Source: Bacteroidota bacterium (GTDB lineage: Bacteria > Bacteroidota > Bacteroidia > 2-12-FULL-35-15). Taken from it: DNA of 9,087 nt. The notes below the pieces were generated by a model. That model did no database searches, was not told where the DNA came from, and saw only the letters and a list, made by a program, of their open reading frames with translations. Both the position numbers and the translations under genes were made by a program. Position 1 is the stretch's first letter, and every line of letters begins with the position of its first letter. Shown piece after piece: positions 1-7,028 of this stretch. The stretch is taken from assembly GCA_021413595.1 (NCBI GenBank), contig JAIOQD010000443.1:1-9087 (forward strand). Reading direction: 5' to 3'.

Positions 1-122
1 AAACAATTAAAATAAAATAAACTATAAATAAATTAACATTAAAAATTTTATCAAATAAAATAAAATGGGAAATACAAATAAACAGATAATTTATTTATTT
101 GTTTTATCCAATTAAATTGTTT

Positions 123-138
123 TTTATTTATTTATTTA
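123..138. repeat. TTTA tetranucleotide microsatellite (4 copies)
   Basis: Four consecutive TTTA units sit in the very A+T-rich leader, 14 bases before the small ORF at 152. Two related units occur near 92-100. The stretch 1-150 is otherwise low-complexity A/T with no coding signal. An 11-base odd palindrome (CAATT-A-AATTG) lies at 109-119. This is probably upstream regulatory or spacer DNA of the lpxB transcript, but no box here matches the Bacteroidota promoter consensus well. Confidence 0.6.
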
Positions 139-151
139 TAAAAACAAATAT

Positions 152-226
152 ATGGGGACTCGTGGTGTATTAGCTTCTACCTTTATCTGGGCGGCCTTTA
201 TTCTTTATTTGAAATTTTTTACGTAA
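152..226 (+). CDS. Possible small hydrophobic peptide (24 aa) directly upstream of lpxB
   Basis: An ATG preceded by an A-rich stretch opens a 24-codon frame ending in TAA, seven bases before the lpxB start. The peptide begins MGTRGVLAST and continues with a hydrophobic segment from about residue 6 to 22 (V, L, F, I, W, A, Y), ending KFFT. It could be a one-segment membrane micropeptide, or a leader peptide whose translation feeds ribosomes to lpxB. The stretch is visibly richer in G+C than the A/T-only sequence before it, which fits coding or structured sequence. I recognise no family. Chance is a real alternative at this length. No upstream stop-free extension exists: an in-frame TAA lies at 113-115. 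Confidence 0.33.
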   Translation: MGTRGVLASTFIWAAFILYLKFFT

Positions 227-233
227 AAAGCCG

Positions 234-1331
234 ATGAACTATTATATTATTTCAGGCGAAGCATCAGGTGATTTACATGCATCTAACTTAATAAAAGAGT
301 TGAAGGTTTTAGATACGAATGCTCAATTTCGTTGCTGGGGAGGGGATTTGATGAAAGAGCAGGGAGCTGAATTGGTAAAACATTACCGGGAATTAGCATT
401 TATGGGATTCACTGAAGTGTTAATGAATCTACGTACGATTCTTAAAAATATCGATTTTTGCAAAAAGGATATTTTAAAACACAAACCGGATGTGCTGATA
501 TTAGTGGATTACCCGGGCTTTAATCTTCGAATAGCCGAATTTGCAAAAACTATAGGTATTAAAGTATTTTATTATATCTCTCCGCAGATATGGGCATGGA
601 AGCAATCCCGCGTTCATAAAATAAAACGTGTAGTTGATAAAATGTTTGTGATTCTTCCATTTGAAAAGGAGTTTTATCAACACTTTAATTATGATGTTGA
701 TTTTGTAGGGCATCCATTGCTTGATGCTGTTGAAAATTATTCAAATCAACCAAGCACATTATCAATTCAAACAGATAAAAAAATTATTGCCTTACTCCCG
801 GGCAGTAGAAAACAAGAGATCGCAACAATGCTTCCTATAATGCTTTCAATGCAAAAGTATTATTGTAATTATTTATTTGTAATTGCCGGAGCCCCATCTC
901 AAAGTAAGGAATTTTATCAAACATTTATATCGAATTCTGACGTTGAAATTGTTTATAATCAAACCTATCAATTATTGCAAAAAGCCGAAGTGGCATTAGT
1001 TACTTCTGGTACTGCAACACTCGAAACAGCATTGTTTGGTGTGCCTGAAGTGGTTTGTTACAAGGGCGGAGCTATTTCTTATGCCATTGCGAAAAGATTG
1101 GTAAAAGTAAAATACATATCTCTTGTAAATTTAATAATGGATAAGGAAATAGTGAAGGAATTAATTCAGGGTGAATTAAATGAAACTAATCTAAAAGTTG
1201 AGTTGGATAAATTATTAAATCCTGGCACAAGAAATAAATTACTGGCTGATTATGCCGTACTTGTAGATAAATTAGGTGGTTCAGGAGCATCAAAAAAAAC
1301 GGCATCTTTAATGATTAATTATTTGAAATGA
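234..1331 (+). CDS. lpxB: Lipid-A-disaccharide synthase
   Basis: LpxB is a GT19 glycosyltransferase. It joins UDP-2,3-diacylglucosamine to lipid X, giving the tetra-acyl disaccharide-1-phosphate of lipid A, at the cytoplasmic face of the inner membrane. The 365 residues match the usual family length. The hallmarks appear in order: GEASGD (8-13), LAFMGFTEVL (54-63), DYPGFN (92-97; Asp92 aligns with the Asp implicated in catalysis in characterised LpxB), SPQIWAW (116-122), FVGHPLLD (157-164), LPGSRKQEI (188-196) and TSGTATLE (257-264), the last two belonging to the nucleotide-sugar-binding C-terminal half. The start is fixed by the conserved beta strand YYIISGEASGD immediately after Met1. The stop overlaps the next gene's ATG (ATGA). 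Neither surE nor any other lpx gene is visible in the window. The gene is intact and its identity is secure. Confidence 0.97.
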   Translation: MNYYIISGEASGDLHASNLIKELKVLDTNAQFRCWGGDLMKEQGAELVKHYRELAFMGFTEVLMNLRTILKNIDFCKKDILKHKPDVLILVDYPGFNLRIAEFAKTIGIKVFYYISPQIWAWKQSRVHKIKRVVDKMFVILPFEKEFYQHFNYDVDFVGHPLLDAVENYSNQPSTLSIQTDKKIIALLPGSRKQEIATMLPIMLSMQKYYCNYLFVIAGAPSQSKEFYQTFISNSDVEIVYNQTYQLLQKAEVALVTSGTATLETALFGVPEVVCYKGGAISYAIAKRLVKVKYISLVNLIMDKEIVKELIQGELNETNLKVELDKLLNPGTRNKLLADYAVLVDKLGGSGASKKTASLMINYLK

Positions 1332-2500
1332 AAAAAAATAATTTATTGTTAGTGTTAGTATTATTATTTTTTGTGTTTCAGGCAAAAGCGAATACAGTTA
1401 GCGTTCGTATTTTGACCACGAAAATTATAAACACATTAATATTTTCGCCAATAGGCGGTAGTTATTCTGTATATGGTGATGGCGTATTGCTGGAGAATTG
1501 TGATCCAACCGGTATTTTCCAAATGAGTATGGAAGGTGACTTTATTCTTTTAAAAACATTTGAAAGGGAAATCGGGAAATTTGGTGTCATTAAAATGATT
1601 GCAAAAGCGCCTTCTGCAGCATTTAAAGTAAAATCTGTTATTCCTCAGGGCAAAGTTCGTACGTATGATGATAACCTTGAGATTATGTTAACTCAGGATA
1701 AATCGCAGCTTTTGCTTATCAATAAAGTAGATCTGGAACATTATATTTCAGGAGTGGTTGAGTCAGAAGGAGGGAGAGGTAGTAATTTGGAGTATTATAA
1801 AATACAAGCTATTTTAGTTCGGACTTATTTATTGGCACACCTTAATCGTCATATTTTAGAAGGATTTGAGGTTTGTGATGATGTTCATTGTCAGGCCTAT
1901 TCCAATAAAGCAAGTGATAATAATATTTTAAAAGCTGTTTTGGCTTCCAAAGGAATAGTGGTGGTGGATAACAATTTGAATTTGATTACTGCAGCATTTC
2001 ATTCCAATTGCGGTGGGGAAACGTGTAATTCACAGGATGTGTGGGCAATGTCAACAACATATCTTAAATCTGTAAAGGATACATTTTGTCTTTCGCAATC
2101 TCAAGCTCACTGGCAACGTGTGATTCCGTTGGAGGATTGGCAGGCATACATACAATTAAAGCACAAGTATCCTGTGGATGATAGTATGAATTTTATTCGT
2201 GGAACATCATTTTCACAGGCTGCAGGCAGGGAAATTTATTTTAAGGATAAGGACCTGAAAATTCCACTCAAAAGTATCCGTTCTGATTTTAAATTAAAAT
2301 CAACTTATTTTTCAATTGAACAGGTTGGGAATTCAATAAAATTTAAAGGTCGTGGATATGGTCATGGGGTAGGGCTTTGTCAGGAAGGCGCTATGCGAAT
2401 GGCGAAGCTAAAATATTCATACGAATATATTCTTCATTACTATTATAAAGATGTGAATTTGGTGGATGTTTCCGCACTAAATTATTTCAGACAAGAGTAA
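1328..2500 (+). CDS. SpoIID/LytB-domain exported protein, probable peptidoglycan glycan-strand enzyme
   Basis: The 390-residue protein carries the SpoIID/LytB domain (PF08486), whose Bacillus prototype is a lytic transglycosylase cutting stem-peptide-free glycan. Residues 1-21 form a signal peptide (KKNN, hydrophobic run, then QAKA before Asn22). Residues 22-125 are a less conserved N-terminal part. The domain core starts at LEHYISGVVESE (136-147; Glu147 aligns with the catalytic Glu region of SpoIID). It continues with a QAILVRTY segment (160-167), CDDVHCQAY (183-191, a C-x3-HC site resembling the metal-binding spot reported in clostridial SpoIID), HSNCGG (225-230) and the C-terminal GRGYGHGVGLCQEGA (341-355). 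Its ATG overlaps the lpxB stop, so translation is probably coupled. Bacteroidota do not sporulate, so a general envelope role (glycan trimming, periplasmic or outer-membrane associated) is inferred. The exact activity is unknown. Confidence 0.92.
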   Translation: MKKNNLLLVLVLLFFVFQAKANTVSVRILTTKIINTLIFSPIGGSYSVYGDGVLLENCDPTGIFQMSMEGDFILLKTFEREIGKFGVIKMIAKAPSAAFKVKSVIPQGKVRTYDDNLEIMLTQDKSQLLLINKVDLEHYISGVVESEGGRGSNLEYYKIQAILVRTYLLAHLNRHILEGFEVCDDVHCQAYSNKASDNNILKAVLASKGIVVVDNNLNLITAAFHSNCGGETCNSQDVWAMSTTYLKSVKDTFCLSQSQAHWQRVIPLEDWQAYIQLKHKYPVDDSMNFIRGTSFSQAAGREIYFKDKDLKIPLKSIRSDFKLKSTYFSIEQVGNSIKFKGRGYGHGVGLCQEGAMRMAKLKYSYEYILHYYYKDVNLVDVSALNYFRQE

Positions 2501-2515
2501 AAGTTCGCCTTTTTT
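2499..2515 (+). terminator. Weak candidate terminator after the lpxB-SpoIID pair
   Basis: AAAAG-TTCGC-CTTTT forms a five-base-pair stem with a five-base loop, and its T run extends to six. It starts within the SpoIID stop codon and lies in the 40-base gap between two convergent genes. The mirrored sequence could also serve the opposing M14 gene. The stem is short and mostly A-T, so this is only a possibility. Confidence 0.3.
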
Positions 2516-2540
2516 GTATTTAAAAATTATACAGGGAAAA

Positions 2541-4976
2541 TTACCTCAACACCACCATTTTCATCATTTTAGAATTGAAATTTTCGTTTCCTATTCTATA
2601 AAAATATGTTCCATTTGATAAAGCCCTAACATCTATTGATATTGAAGTTTGTTTGTCCGAAATCTTTTCTTGTTTTACAAGTTCACCAATTGCATTGTAG
2701 ATATTTAATGTTAAGTTGCTTTTATTATTTATAGCAATGTTAACGCGAGTAATTGTATTTGTCGGATTTGGAATGTTTTGAGAAATTAAATATTCTGTGG
2801 AACTCAATTCTTCTATTTTGGTTGTTGCTGATATAATGTTAACTGAAAGATCATCAAAATAAAATCCATCATACGTTAAACCTTGATCACTTACTATTTT
2901 AAAACGAATTTTTATGGTTTGTCCAATATAGCTATTCAAACTCATTTCTTCCCATACCCATGATGGTTGAAAACCATCATATAATGGATTTCCCAGGTCT
3001 TGACTACTATTACCCGCTTTTGTAAATTTTCCGCATATTGGTATCCATGTGAGTTCGTTATCATCAGAAGCTTCCACTTGCACATAATCATATCCGGCTT
3101 CAATTTCCCATTTTGCCCAAAAATTCAATGAGGCCGACAATGCCGAAGTCAAATCTATACTTGTATTTAATGTGAGTTTTTTATTACTGTTATCATTATA
3201 ATTTCCGTTGGGGTTATCAGTTATAGAACTGGGGCCGGAAACAAAGTCGGTGTTTGATATTCCCCAATTACCACCGCTGGAGGTAAAGCCAGAAATAGAA
3301 GATCCATTATTTGTAAACAATACTGTTGTTGATCCATAAATTTTTGTGATCGTATCATTGTTATCATAAAATCCATTATTAACGCGAAGTATATAGCTAA
3401 ATGACTGTCCGGAGGTGATGGATGAGTTAAGAGTGTAAGAAATTGAATCCTGCTTTAGTTGCAATAAACTCATTGTTGGAAATGTTTTTGGAGAGCCAAT
3501 TGATGTGATCCAACTGTCTAAAGGAATAATAGAAACGGTATAAACAGCAGGACTGTCCAATCCCAGGCGTTGAATGTTAAAATTAAAATAGTCATTTTGC
3601 TGGTAGATTGCTTGAGGCGAGCTATCTTCAACAACAGCATATTTTCCTGCAAGGTGAGCCATGTAAAGGTTTTGGCTGATATTAACTTTGCATATATTAA
3701 TGATATTGCTTTGAGCAGGCCAGAATCCATCTGAAGCATCTCCGGCTTCAGGGGTCATGGATAAAATTTTTGATTTTGAAGTTTGCTCACCATACATCCA
3801 ATCATCAGAATCTCCATTGGTAACATAACCTACTGTTTGATCTCCTGTTCCAAAAACATAACTGTTGTCTGTAGTGAGCAGCTGCGCATAGTTTACATAA
3901 GTTGCAGAGTCGGGGGTATAGATAGATAATTGATAACCCCATGGATAGACCAGTAAATTGCCATAAGTATGGTAATTCAAGGCAATTTTAAACTCGTGGT
4001 TGTCACAGAAATATTTAAGCGCTTGTGTTTCAGGTTCTGAAAAAGGAGAAGCTCCACGATAGGTATCATCATTTGTGCTTGGAGATGATCCGGTATCATC
4101 ATAGCCCCAATTAAATCCATAATTTCTATTTAAATCAATACCATAGGAACCGTCATTATTATTTCTTCTGTTTTTTCTCCACATACCACCTCCATTAGGG
4201 TTTGTGGTTTGATTATAAATATAACCATCGGGGTTCACACAAGGTACAAAATACATTTCTGTATTATTAATAAGGTTTTGAATTTCAGTACTTGTTGCGT
4301 AATTTTCTAATAAATACCACATGTAATAAATCAATTGAGAAAGGGAGGCCGCTTCTCTTGCATGGTGTAACGAATTATAAAACACTTCAGGTTCTGCTTC
4401 ATCCAGGTTGGGATTATCTGAAATTCTTACCCAATATATTGGTCTGCCTTCAATAGTGGTATAGGAACTAATAGGGGCTTTGATGGTAATTAAGTTAGGA
4501 TAAAGAGCAGCCATATTATTAAGCTGGGTAAGCATCTCGGCATAAGTAAAATAGCCTCCCATGGTGCCTAATTGAAAGTTAGAAGGTGTAACAATGTTAT
4601 TACCTGAAGAAGAATTGCAATCAGAATTTTGTCTATTCAAGCTTTTTTCGCCCTCGGAATAGTCGGCATTTTCTTTTTTTTTTAATGATGGTTCTTTATT
4701 TTGTTCGACATAAAATTTTGCCACATCGTCAATAATAATTTCAACCGTAAAACCGTTTTCTTTAGCAATATTAATTTCTCGTTCTGAAAAATCCGAAATG
4801 AAATAAATATTTTTTTTACTTTCTCCGTGATCCACAGCTAATCCAAGTTTCGAAAGGTTTTTTAACGTTTTTTCTTTGGTATCGAGGTGTATTTTCGCCC
4901 TTGAATATTTTGCTTGCTGAGCACAGGTAATAAATGGAAAAATAATTACGAGTAAGAAGAATAGTAATTTTTTCAT
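2541..4976 (-). CDS. Secreted M14 zinc carboxypeptidase with T9SS type A sorting domain
   Basis: The 811-residue exported peptidase removes C-terminal residues from peptides. Layout: signal peptide about 1-20; a pro-region-like segment (22-95) and Lys/Glu/Ser/Asn-rich linker (95-130); an M14 catalytic domain (about 140-445); a beta-rich segment (450-550); a jelly-roll/MAM- or VEG-like domain (about 555-715, ending DGFYFDDLSV); and a T9SS type A tail (about 728-811, QNIPNPTN through the terminal KMVVLR). The catalytic set is complete: zinc ligands His205 and Glu208 (HARE) and His336 (NYHTYG), substrate-carboxylate Arg267 and Asn283-Arg284, and general base Glu410 (MTPEAGD). In the S1' pocket, GDSDDW places Asp389 and Asp391 at positions equivalent to 253 and 255 of the pancreatic enzymes. 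Asp255 marks carboxypeptidase B, so preference for C-terminal Lys/Arg is inferred. The next gene upstream on this strand is 100 bases away. An A10 tract lies in the linker codons. Confidence 0.95.
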   Translation of the reverse strand: MKKLLFFLLVIIFPFITCAQQAKYSRAKIHLDTKEKTLKNLSKLGLAVDHGESKKNIYFISDFSEREINIAKENGFTVEIIIDDVAKFYVEQNKEPSLKKKENADYSEGEKSLNRQNSDCNSSSGNNIVTPSNFQLGTMGGYFTYAEMLTQLNNMAALYPNLITIKAPISSYTTIEGRPIYWVRISDNPNLDEAEPEVFYNSLHHAREAASLSQLIYYMWYLLENYATSTEIQNLINNTEMYFVPCVNPDGYIYNQTTNPNGGGMWRKNRRNNNDGSYGIDLNRNYGFNWGYDDTGSSPSTNDDTYRGASPFSEPETQALKYFCDNHEFKIALNYHTYGNLLVYPWGYQLSIYTPDSATYVNYAQLLTTDNSYVFGTGDQTVGYVTNGDSDDWMYGEQTSKSKILSMTPEAGDASDGFWPAQSNIINICKVNISQNLYMAHLAGKYAVVEDSSPQAIYQQNDYFNFNIQRLGLDSPAVYTVSIIPLDSWITSIGSPKTFPTMSLLQLKQDSISYTLNSSITSGQSFSYILRVNNGFYDNNDTITKIYGSTTVLFTNNGSSISGFTSSGGNWGISNTDFVSGPSSITDNPNGNYNDNSNKKLTLNTSIDLTSALSASLNFWAKWEIEAGYDYVQVEASDDNELTWIPICGKFTKAGNSSQDLGNPLYDGFQPSWVWEEMSLNSYIGQTIKIRFKIVSDQGLTYDGFYFDDLSVNIISATTKIEELSSTEYLISQNIPNPTNTITRVNIAINNKSNLTLNIYNAIGELVKQEKISDKQTSISIDVRALSNGTYFYRIGNENFNSKMMKMVVLR

Positions 4977-4992
4977 ATCATTGTATTTTTAG

Positions 4993-5024
4993 TAAATATA
5001 AAATATATTTCCTAAAAAAACAAT
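4993..5024 (-). promoter_or_regulatory. Candidate Bacteroidota promoter of the M14 gene
   Basis: On the minus strand ATTG (5024-5021) is followed by 20 bases and TATATTTA (5000-4993), against the consensus TTTG-N19-21-TAnnTTTG. The -7 box has seven of eight positions right, lacking the final G. The spacing is ideal, and the predicted transcript would have a leader of roughly a dozen bases. A/T-rich sequence makes chance matches common. Confidence 0.4.
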
Positions 5025-5032
5025 GATTTATA

Positions 5033-5059
5033 GGATAACCGCGGTCAGTTTTCTTATCC
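5033..5059. repeat. Inverted repeat with an ACCGCGGT palindrome
   Basis: GGATAA (5033-5038) pairs with TTATCC (5054-5059). Its left arm overlaps by one base a perfect eight-base palindrome ACCGCGGT (5038-5045). This cluster of G and C stands out in an A/T-rich intergenic region. It lies just upstream of the candidate M14 promoter, so an operator or upstream activator site is possible. A hairpin after the aminopeptidase gene is the alternative, but the T run on that strand starts 13 bases past the stem. Confidence 0.4.
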
Positions 5060-5064
5060 CCCAA

Positions 5065-5095
5065 AAAAGAAAAGGATTAAAGGTGTTTTTCTTTT
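5065..5095 (-). terminator. Weak candidate terminator at the end of the aminopeptidase gene
   Basis: On the minus strand AAAAGAAAA (5095-5087) can pair with TTTTCTTTT (5073-5065), around a 13-base loop containing the stop codon, with T residues continuing to 5063. The stem is nine pairs, but eight are A-T, so stability is low. It may instead be an A-rich/T-rich coincidence. Confidence 0.22.
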
Positions 5096-6114
5096 AAGAA
5101 AGACAAATAATTACGGAGGTTTGATTGGTGATCTTTCTGATATTCCTTATCAAAGATTTCATATTGAGAGTCGTATCGGGTAAAGGCCATAAAAAAAGCA
5201 TTCTTCTCTGAAAAAGCTTGTAATGAATAGTTGAAATAATTTTTCCTTTTATATAGAGGCAAACGATTCACTCCAAGCACTATTTCTTTTATTAATTTAA
5301 TCTTTTTTTGTTTTTTTATTTCTACCGTATCCGTTACAAATAGGGTAGAGTAGAGGCTGTCTAGTCGTTCTGTACCTTTTAATATATATTCTTTAAAACA
5401 AGTTTCATCTTTCTTACTTTGTTCGTAATCGGTATATTGTTTTGAATTAATACCGTATTTATAAATTAAAAATTTTTCAGCTCCTTTATCGCCAATAAAA
5501 TTGGCTAAATTTTCATTAAATGTGACATTGTTTTTTACATATATTGTCCCATGGGTGAGTTCATGAATTATTAGATTGGCAAGCTGGCCTTCACTTTTAT
5601 AAAGCATATTGGAGAGAATAGGATCTTTAAACCATCCAAGTGTTGACCAACCTGAAGGGCTATACACATCCACATCATAGCCCTTTCCTTTTAATGCTAA
5701 AATTTCTTTTGTTGCTTCATTTTTATTGAAAAATCCTTTGTATGAAACGGCTCCTAAAAATGGGAATGTCCACTCTTTTGCTTTAAACGAAAAGGGCTCA
5801 CAAGCTGATACAGTTAGTAAAATGGGTTTGTTCCGTTGATTATAAACGGTCGAATAATTGTCACTTTCATTGATGCCAATACTATCAAATGCATATTTTT
5901 TTATTTCAATGATCAATTTTAATTTTTGTTTTAAAGAATCAGGGAAAGTAGCATCTTGCACTATTTCTTCAATGGGTTGTGAGTTCCAAACTATTGTTAA
6001 CTGTCCTTTTCCTTGTGAGATTCCATAGATTACCATGTCGTTCCAAATCAAGCTGGATAGCATGATAAGCAGAAATACTATTTCAAAAGAGAATTTGAAG
6101 ATTTTTTTTAACAT
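5077..6114 (-). CDS. Membrane-anchored predicted aminopeptidase (COG4324 / PF10023 family)
   Basis: The 345-residue protein has one N-terminal membrane segment (about 8-24) and no sorting tail, so it is probably anchored in the inner membrane facing the periplasm. Family landmarks run in order: GKGQL (35-39, the usual GQ after the anchor), a YAFDSIG helix (74-80), TVSACEPFSFKAKEWTFPF (101-119, like the family's AapefSL.pk.WcFP), YKGFF (125-129), GWSTLGWFKDP (155-165), the zinc motif HELTH (184-188) and FNENLA (199-204), where Glu201 is the likely third zinc ligand. All metal-binding residues are present, so an active gluzincin-type metallopeptidase is expected; its substrate is unknown. The C-terminal half (230-345) is Lys-rich and helical. 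The start is supported by the anchor, but a promoter-like -7 box ends only four bases before the ATG. The gene is divergent from the YdcF-like gene. Confidence 0.86.
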   Translation of the reverse strand: MLKKIFKFSFEIVFLLIMLSSLIWNDMVIYGISQGKGQLTIVWNSQPIEEIVQDATFPDSLKQKLKLIIEIKKYAFDSIGINESDNYSTVYNQRNKPILLTVSACEPFSFKAKEWTFPFLGAVSYKGFFNKNEATKEILALKGKGYDVDVYSPSGWSTLGWFKDPILSNMLYKSEGQLANLIIHELTHGTIYVKNNVTFNENLANFIGDKGAEKFLIYKYGINSKQYTDYEQSKKDETCFKEYILKGTERLDSLYSTLFVTDTVEIKKQKKIKLIKEIVLGVNRLPLYKRKNYFNYSLQAFSEKNAFFMAFTRYDSQYEIFDKEYQKDHQSNLRNYLSFLKEKHL

Positions 6115-6118
6115 TAAA

Positions 6119-6151
6119 CAAAGATATTAAAAAGCCTCCATTGTCATCAAC
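6119..6151 (-). promoter_or_regulatory. Strong Bacteroidota-type promoter abutting the aminopeptidase start
   Basis: On the minus strand GTTG (6151-6148) is followed by 21 bases and TATCTTTG (6126-6119), a perfect TAnnTTTG -7 box with three of four -33 positions. Only four bases separate the box from the ATG at 6114. Transcription in this system starts a few bases after the box, so the predicted mRNA starts at or next to the start codon. Confidence 0.6.
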
Positions 6152-6237
6152 GCTTTACAAATGAAAAATGTTTTTTATGTTTTTTAATAACTGAGCTTAT
6201 GTAGGACAGAACATGGTGGGTTTTCGATTTTATTTTC

Positions 6238-6245
6238 TACATTTG
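6238..6245 (+). promoter_or_regulatory. -7 promoter box of the YdcF-like gene
   Basis: TACATTTG is a perfect TAnnTTTG match, 15 bases before the ATG at 6261. It would give a leader of about ten A-rich bases. The -33 position (near 6213-6218) has no TTTG or TTG. The box lies inside the longer open frame starting at 6213, which argues that the frame's first 16 codons are not translated. Confidence 0.45.
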
Positions 6246-6260
6246 AATCAAAAAAATAGT

Positions 6261-7022
6261 ATGTTTTTTATAATCTCTAAACTTCTTGTATTTGTTATAT
6301 CTCCACTGGTTTGGATTGTTTTTTTATTATTATTTTCGCTTTTGTCCAATTATCCGGATCGAAAAAAGAGGAGTTTACTGTGGGCCTTGGTATTAACTCT
6401 ATTTTTTTCAAATCCCTTTCTATTTGATGAGTGTTCGCGCTTATGGGAAATTCCGTCAACACGTTCTGAAGAGGTTAAAATATACGATGCTGCAATTGTT
6501 CTCGGTGGTATGAGTGTGTATGATGAGGATTTAGATAGAGTACAATTTTTTCGAGGGGTTGATCGCTTGATACAAACTGTGGAGCTGTATAAGCAAGGAA
6601 AAATAAAGAAAATAATTTTTACCGGAGGATCAGGGAGCTTGCTGCACCCTGAAATGAAGGAAGGAAATTATATCAAACGTTATTTGCTTTATATGGGAAT
6701 TCCAGAAGCAGATTTTTTCATAGAAAGCGAATCAAAAAATACCCATGAAAATGCTTTGTTTACAAAAGAGTTATTGGAGAAAAAAAATATAAGAGGAAAT
6801 TTTTTATTGATCACATCTGCTTTTCATATGCGTAGAAGTTTAGGCTGTTTTAATAAAGCCGGTATTGAGGTTCTGCCTTATAGTACTGATCGTTATTCGG
6901 GTCCACGTAAATATGAATTTGATCATTTATTTATTCCAGAACCTTCTATAATTTATAGTTGGAATACATTGATACATGAAATGATAGGTTTTATTGCGTA
7001 TAAAATAGTGGGATATAGTTAA
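6261..7022 (+). CDS. YdcF/ElyC-like DUF218 membrane protein
   Basis: The 253-residue protein has two N-terminal membrane segments (about 5-28 and 37-54) followed by a DUF218 domain (PF02698). Motifs: AAIVLGGM (77-84), a FRGVDRL helix (97-103), IIFTGGSGS (118-126), ESKNTHENA (157-165), LLITSAFHMRRS (182-193), and a C-terminal WNTLIHEMIGFIAYK helix (234-248). E. coli ElyC, of the same family and architecture, is linked to peptidoglycan and undecaprenyl-phosphate lipid-carrier metabolism; its biochemical activity is unsettled. I place the start at 6261, not at the in-frame ATG 6213. MFFIISKLLVFVISPLVWI is the typical family N-terminus, the extra residues MVGFRFYFLHLNQKNS would precede the first membrane helix oddly, and a promoter box lies inside that extension. 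The gene is divergent from the aminopeptidase and convergent with the beta-helix gene. Confidence 0.87.
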   Translation: MFFIISKLLVFVISPLVWIVFLLLFSLLSNYPDRKKRSLLWALVLTLFFSNPFLFDECSRLWEIPSTRSEEVKIYDAAIVLGGMSVYDEDLDRVQFFRGVDRLIQTVELYKQGKIKKIIFTGGSGSLLHPEMKEGNYIKRYLLYMGIPEADFFIESESKNTHENALFTKELLEKKNIRGNFLLITSAFHMRRSLGCFNKAGIEVLPYSTDRYSGPRKYEFDHLFIPEPSIIYSWNTLIHEMIGFIAYKIVGYS

Positions 7023-7028
7023 TTTTAA

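Noticed and set aside
501..713. Antisense open frame of 70 codons inside lpxB
   Set aside because: It lies wholly within a secure gene on the other strand, shows no recognisable domain and is explained by the A/T-rich codon use of lpxB.
1328..2500. Evidence for sporulation from the SpoIID domain
   Set aside because: The domain is widespread in non-sporulating bacteria, and no other sporulation gene is present.
3518..3739. Second minus-strand frame of 73 codons inside the M14 gene
   Set aside because: It overlaps the intact peptidase in another frame and encodes no recognisable motif.
4910..4976. Possible lipoprotein signal in the M14 protein (FITC before Ala)
   Set aside because: The residue before Cys18 is Thr, and the preceding residues do not fit the lipobox. 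A T9SS cargo normally has an ordinary signal peptide.
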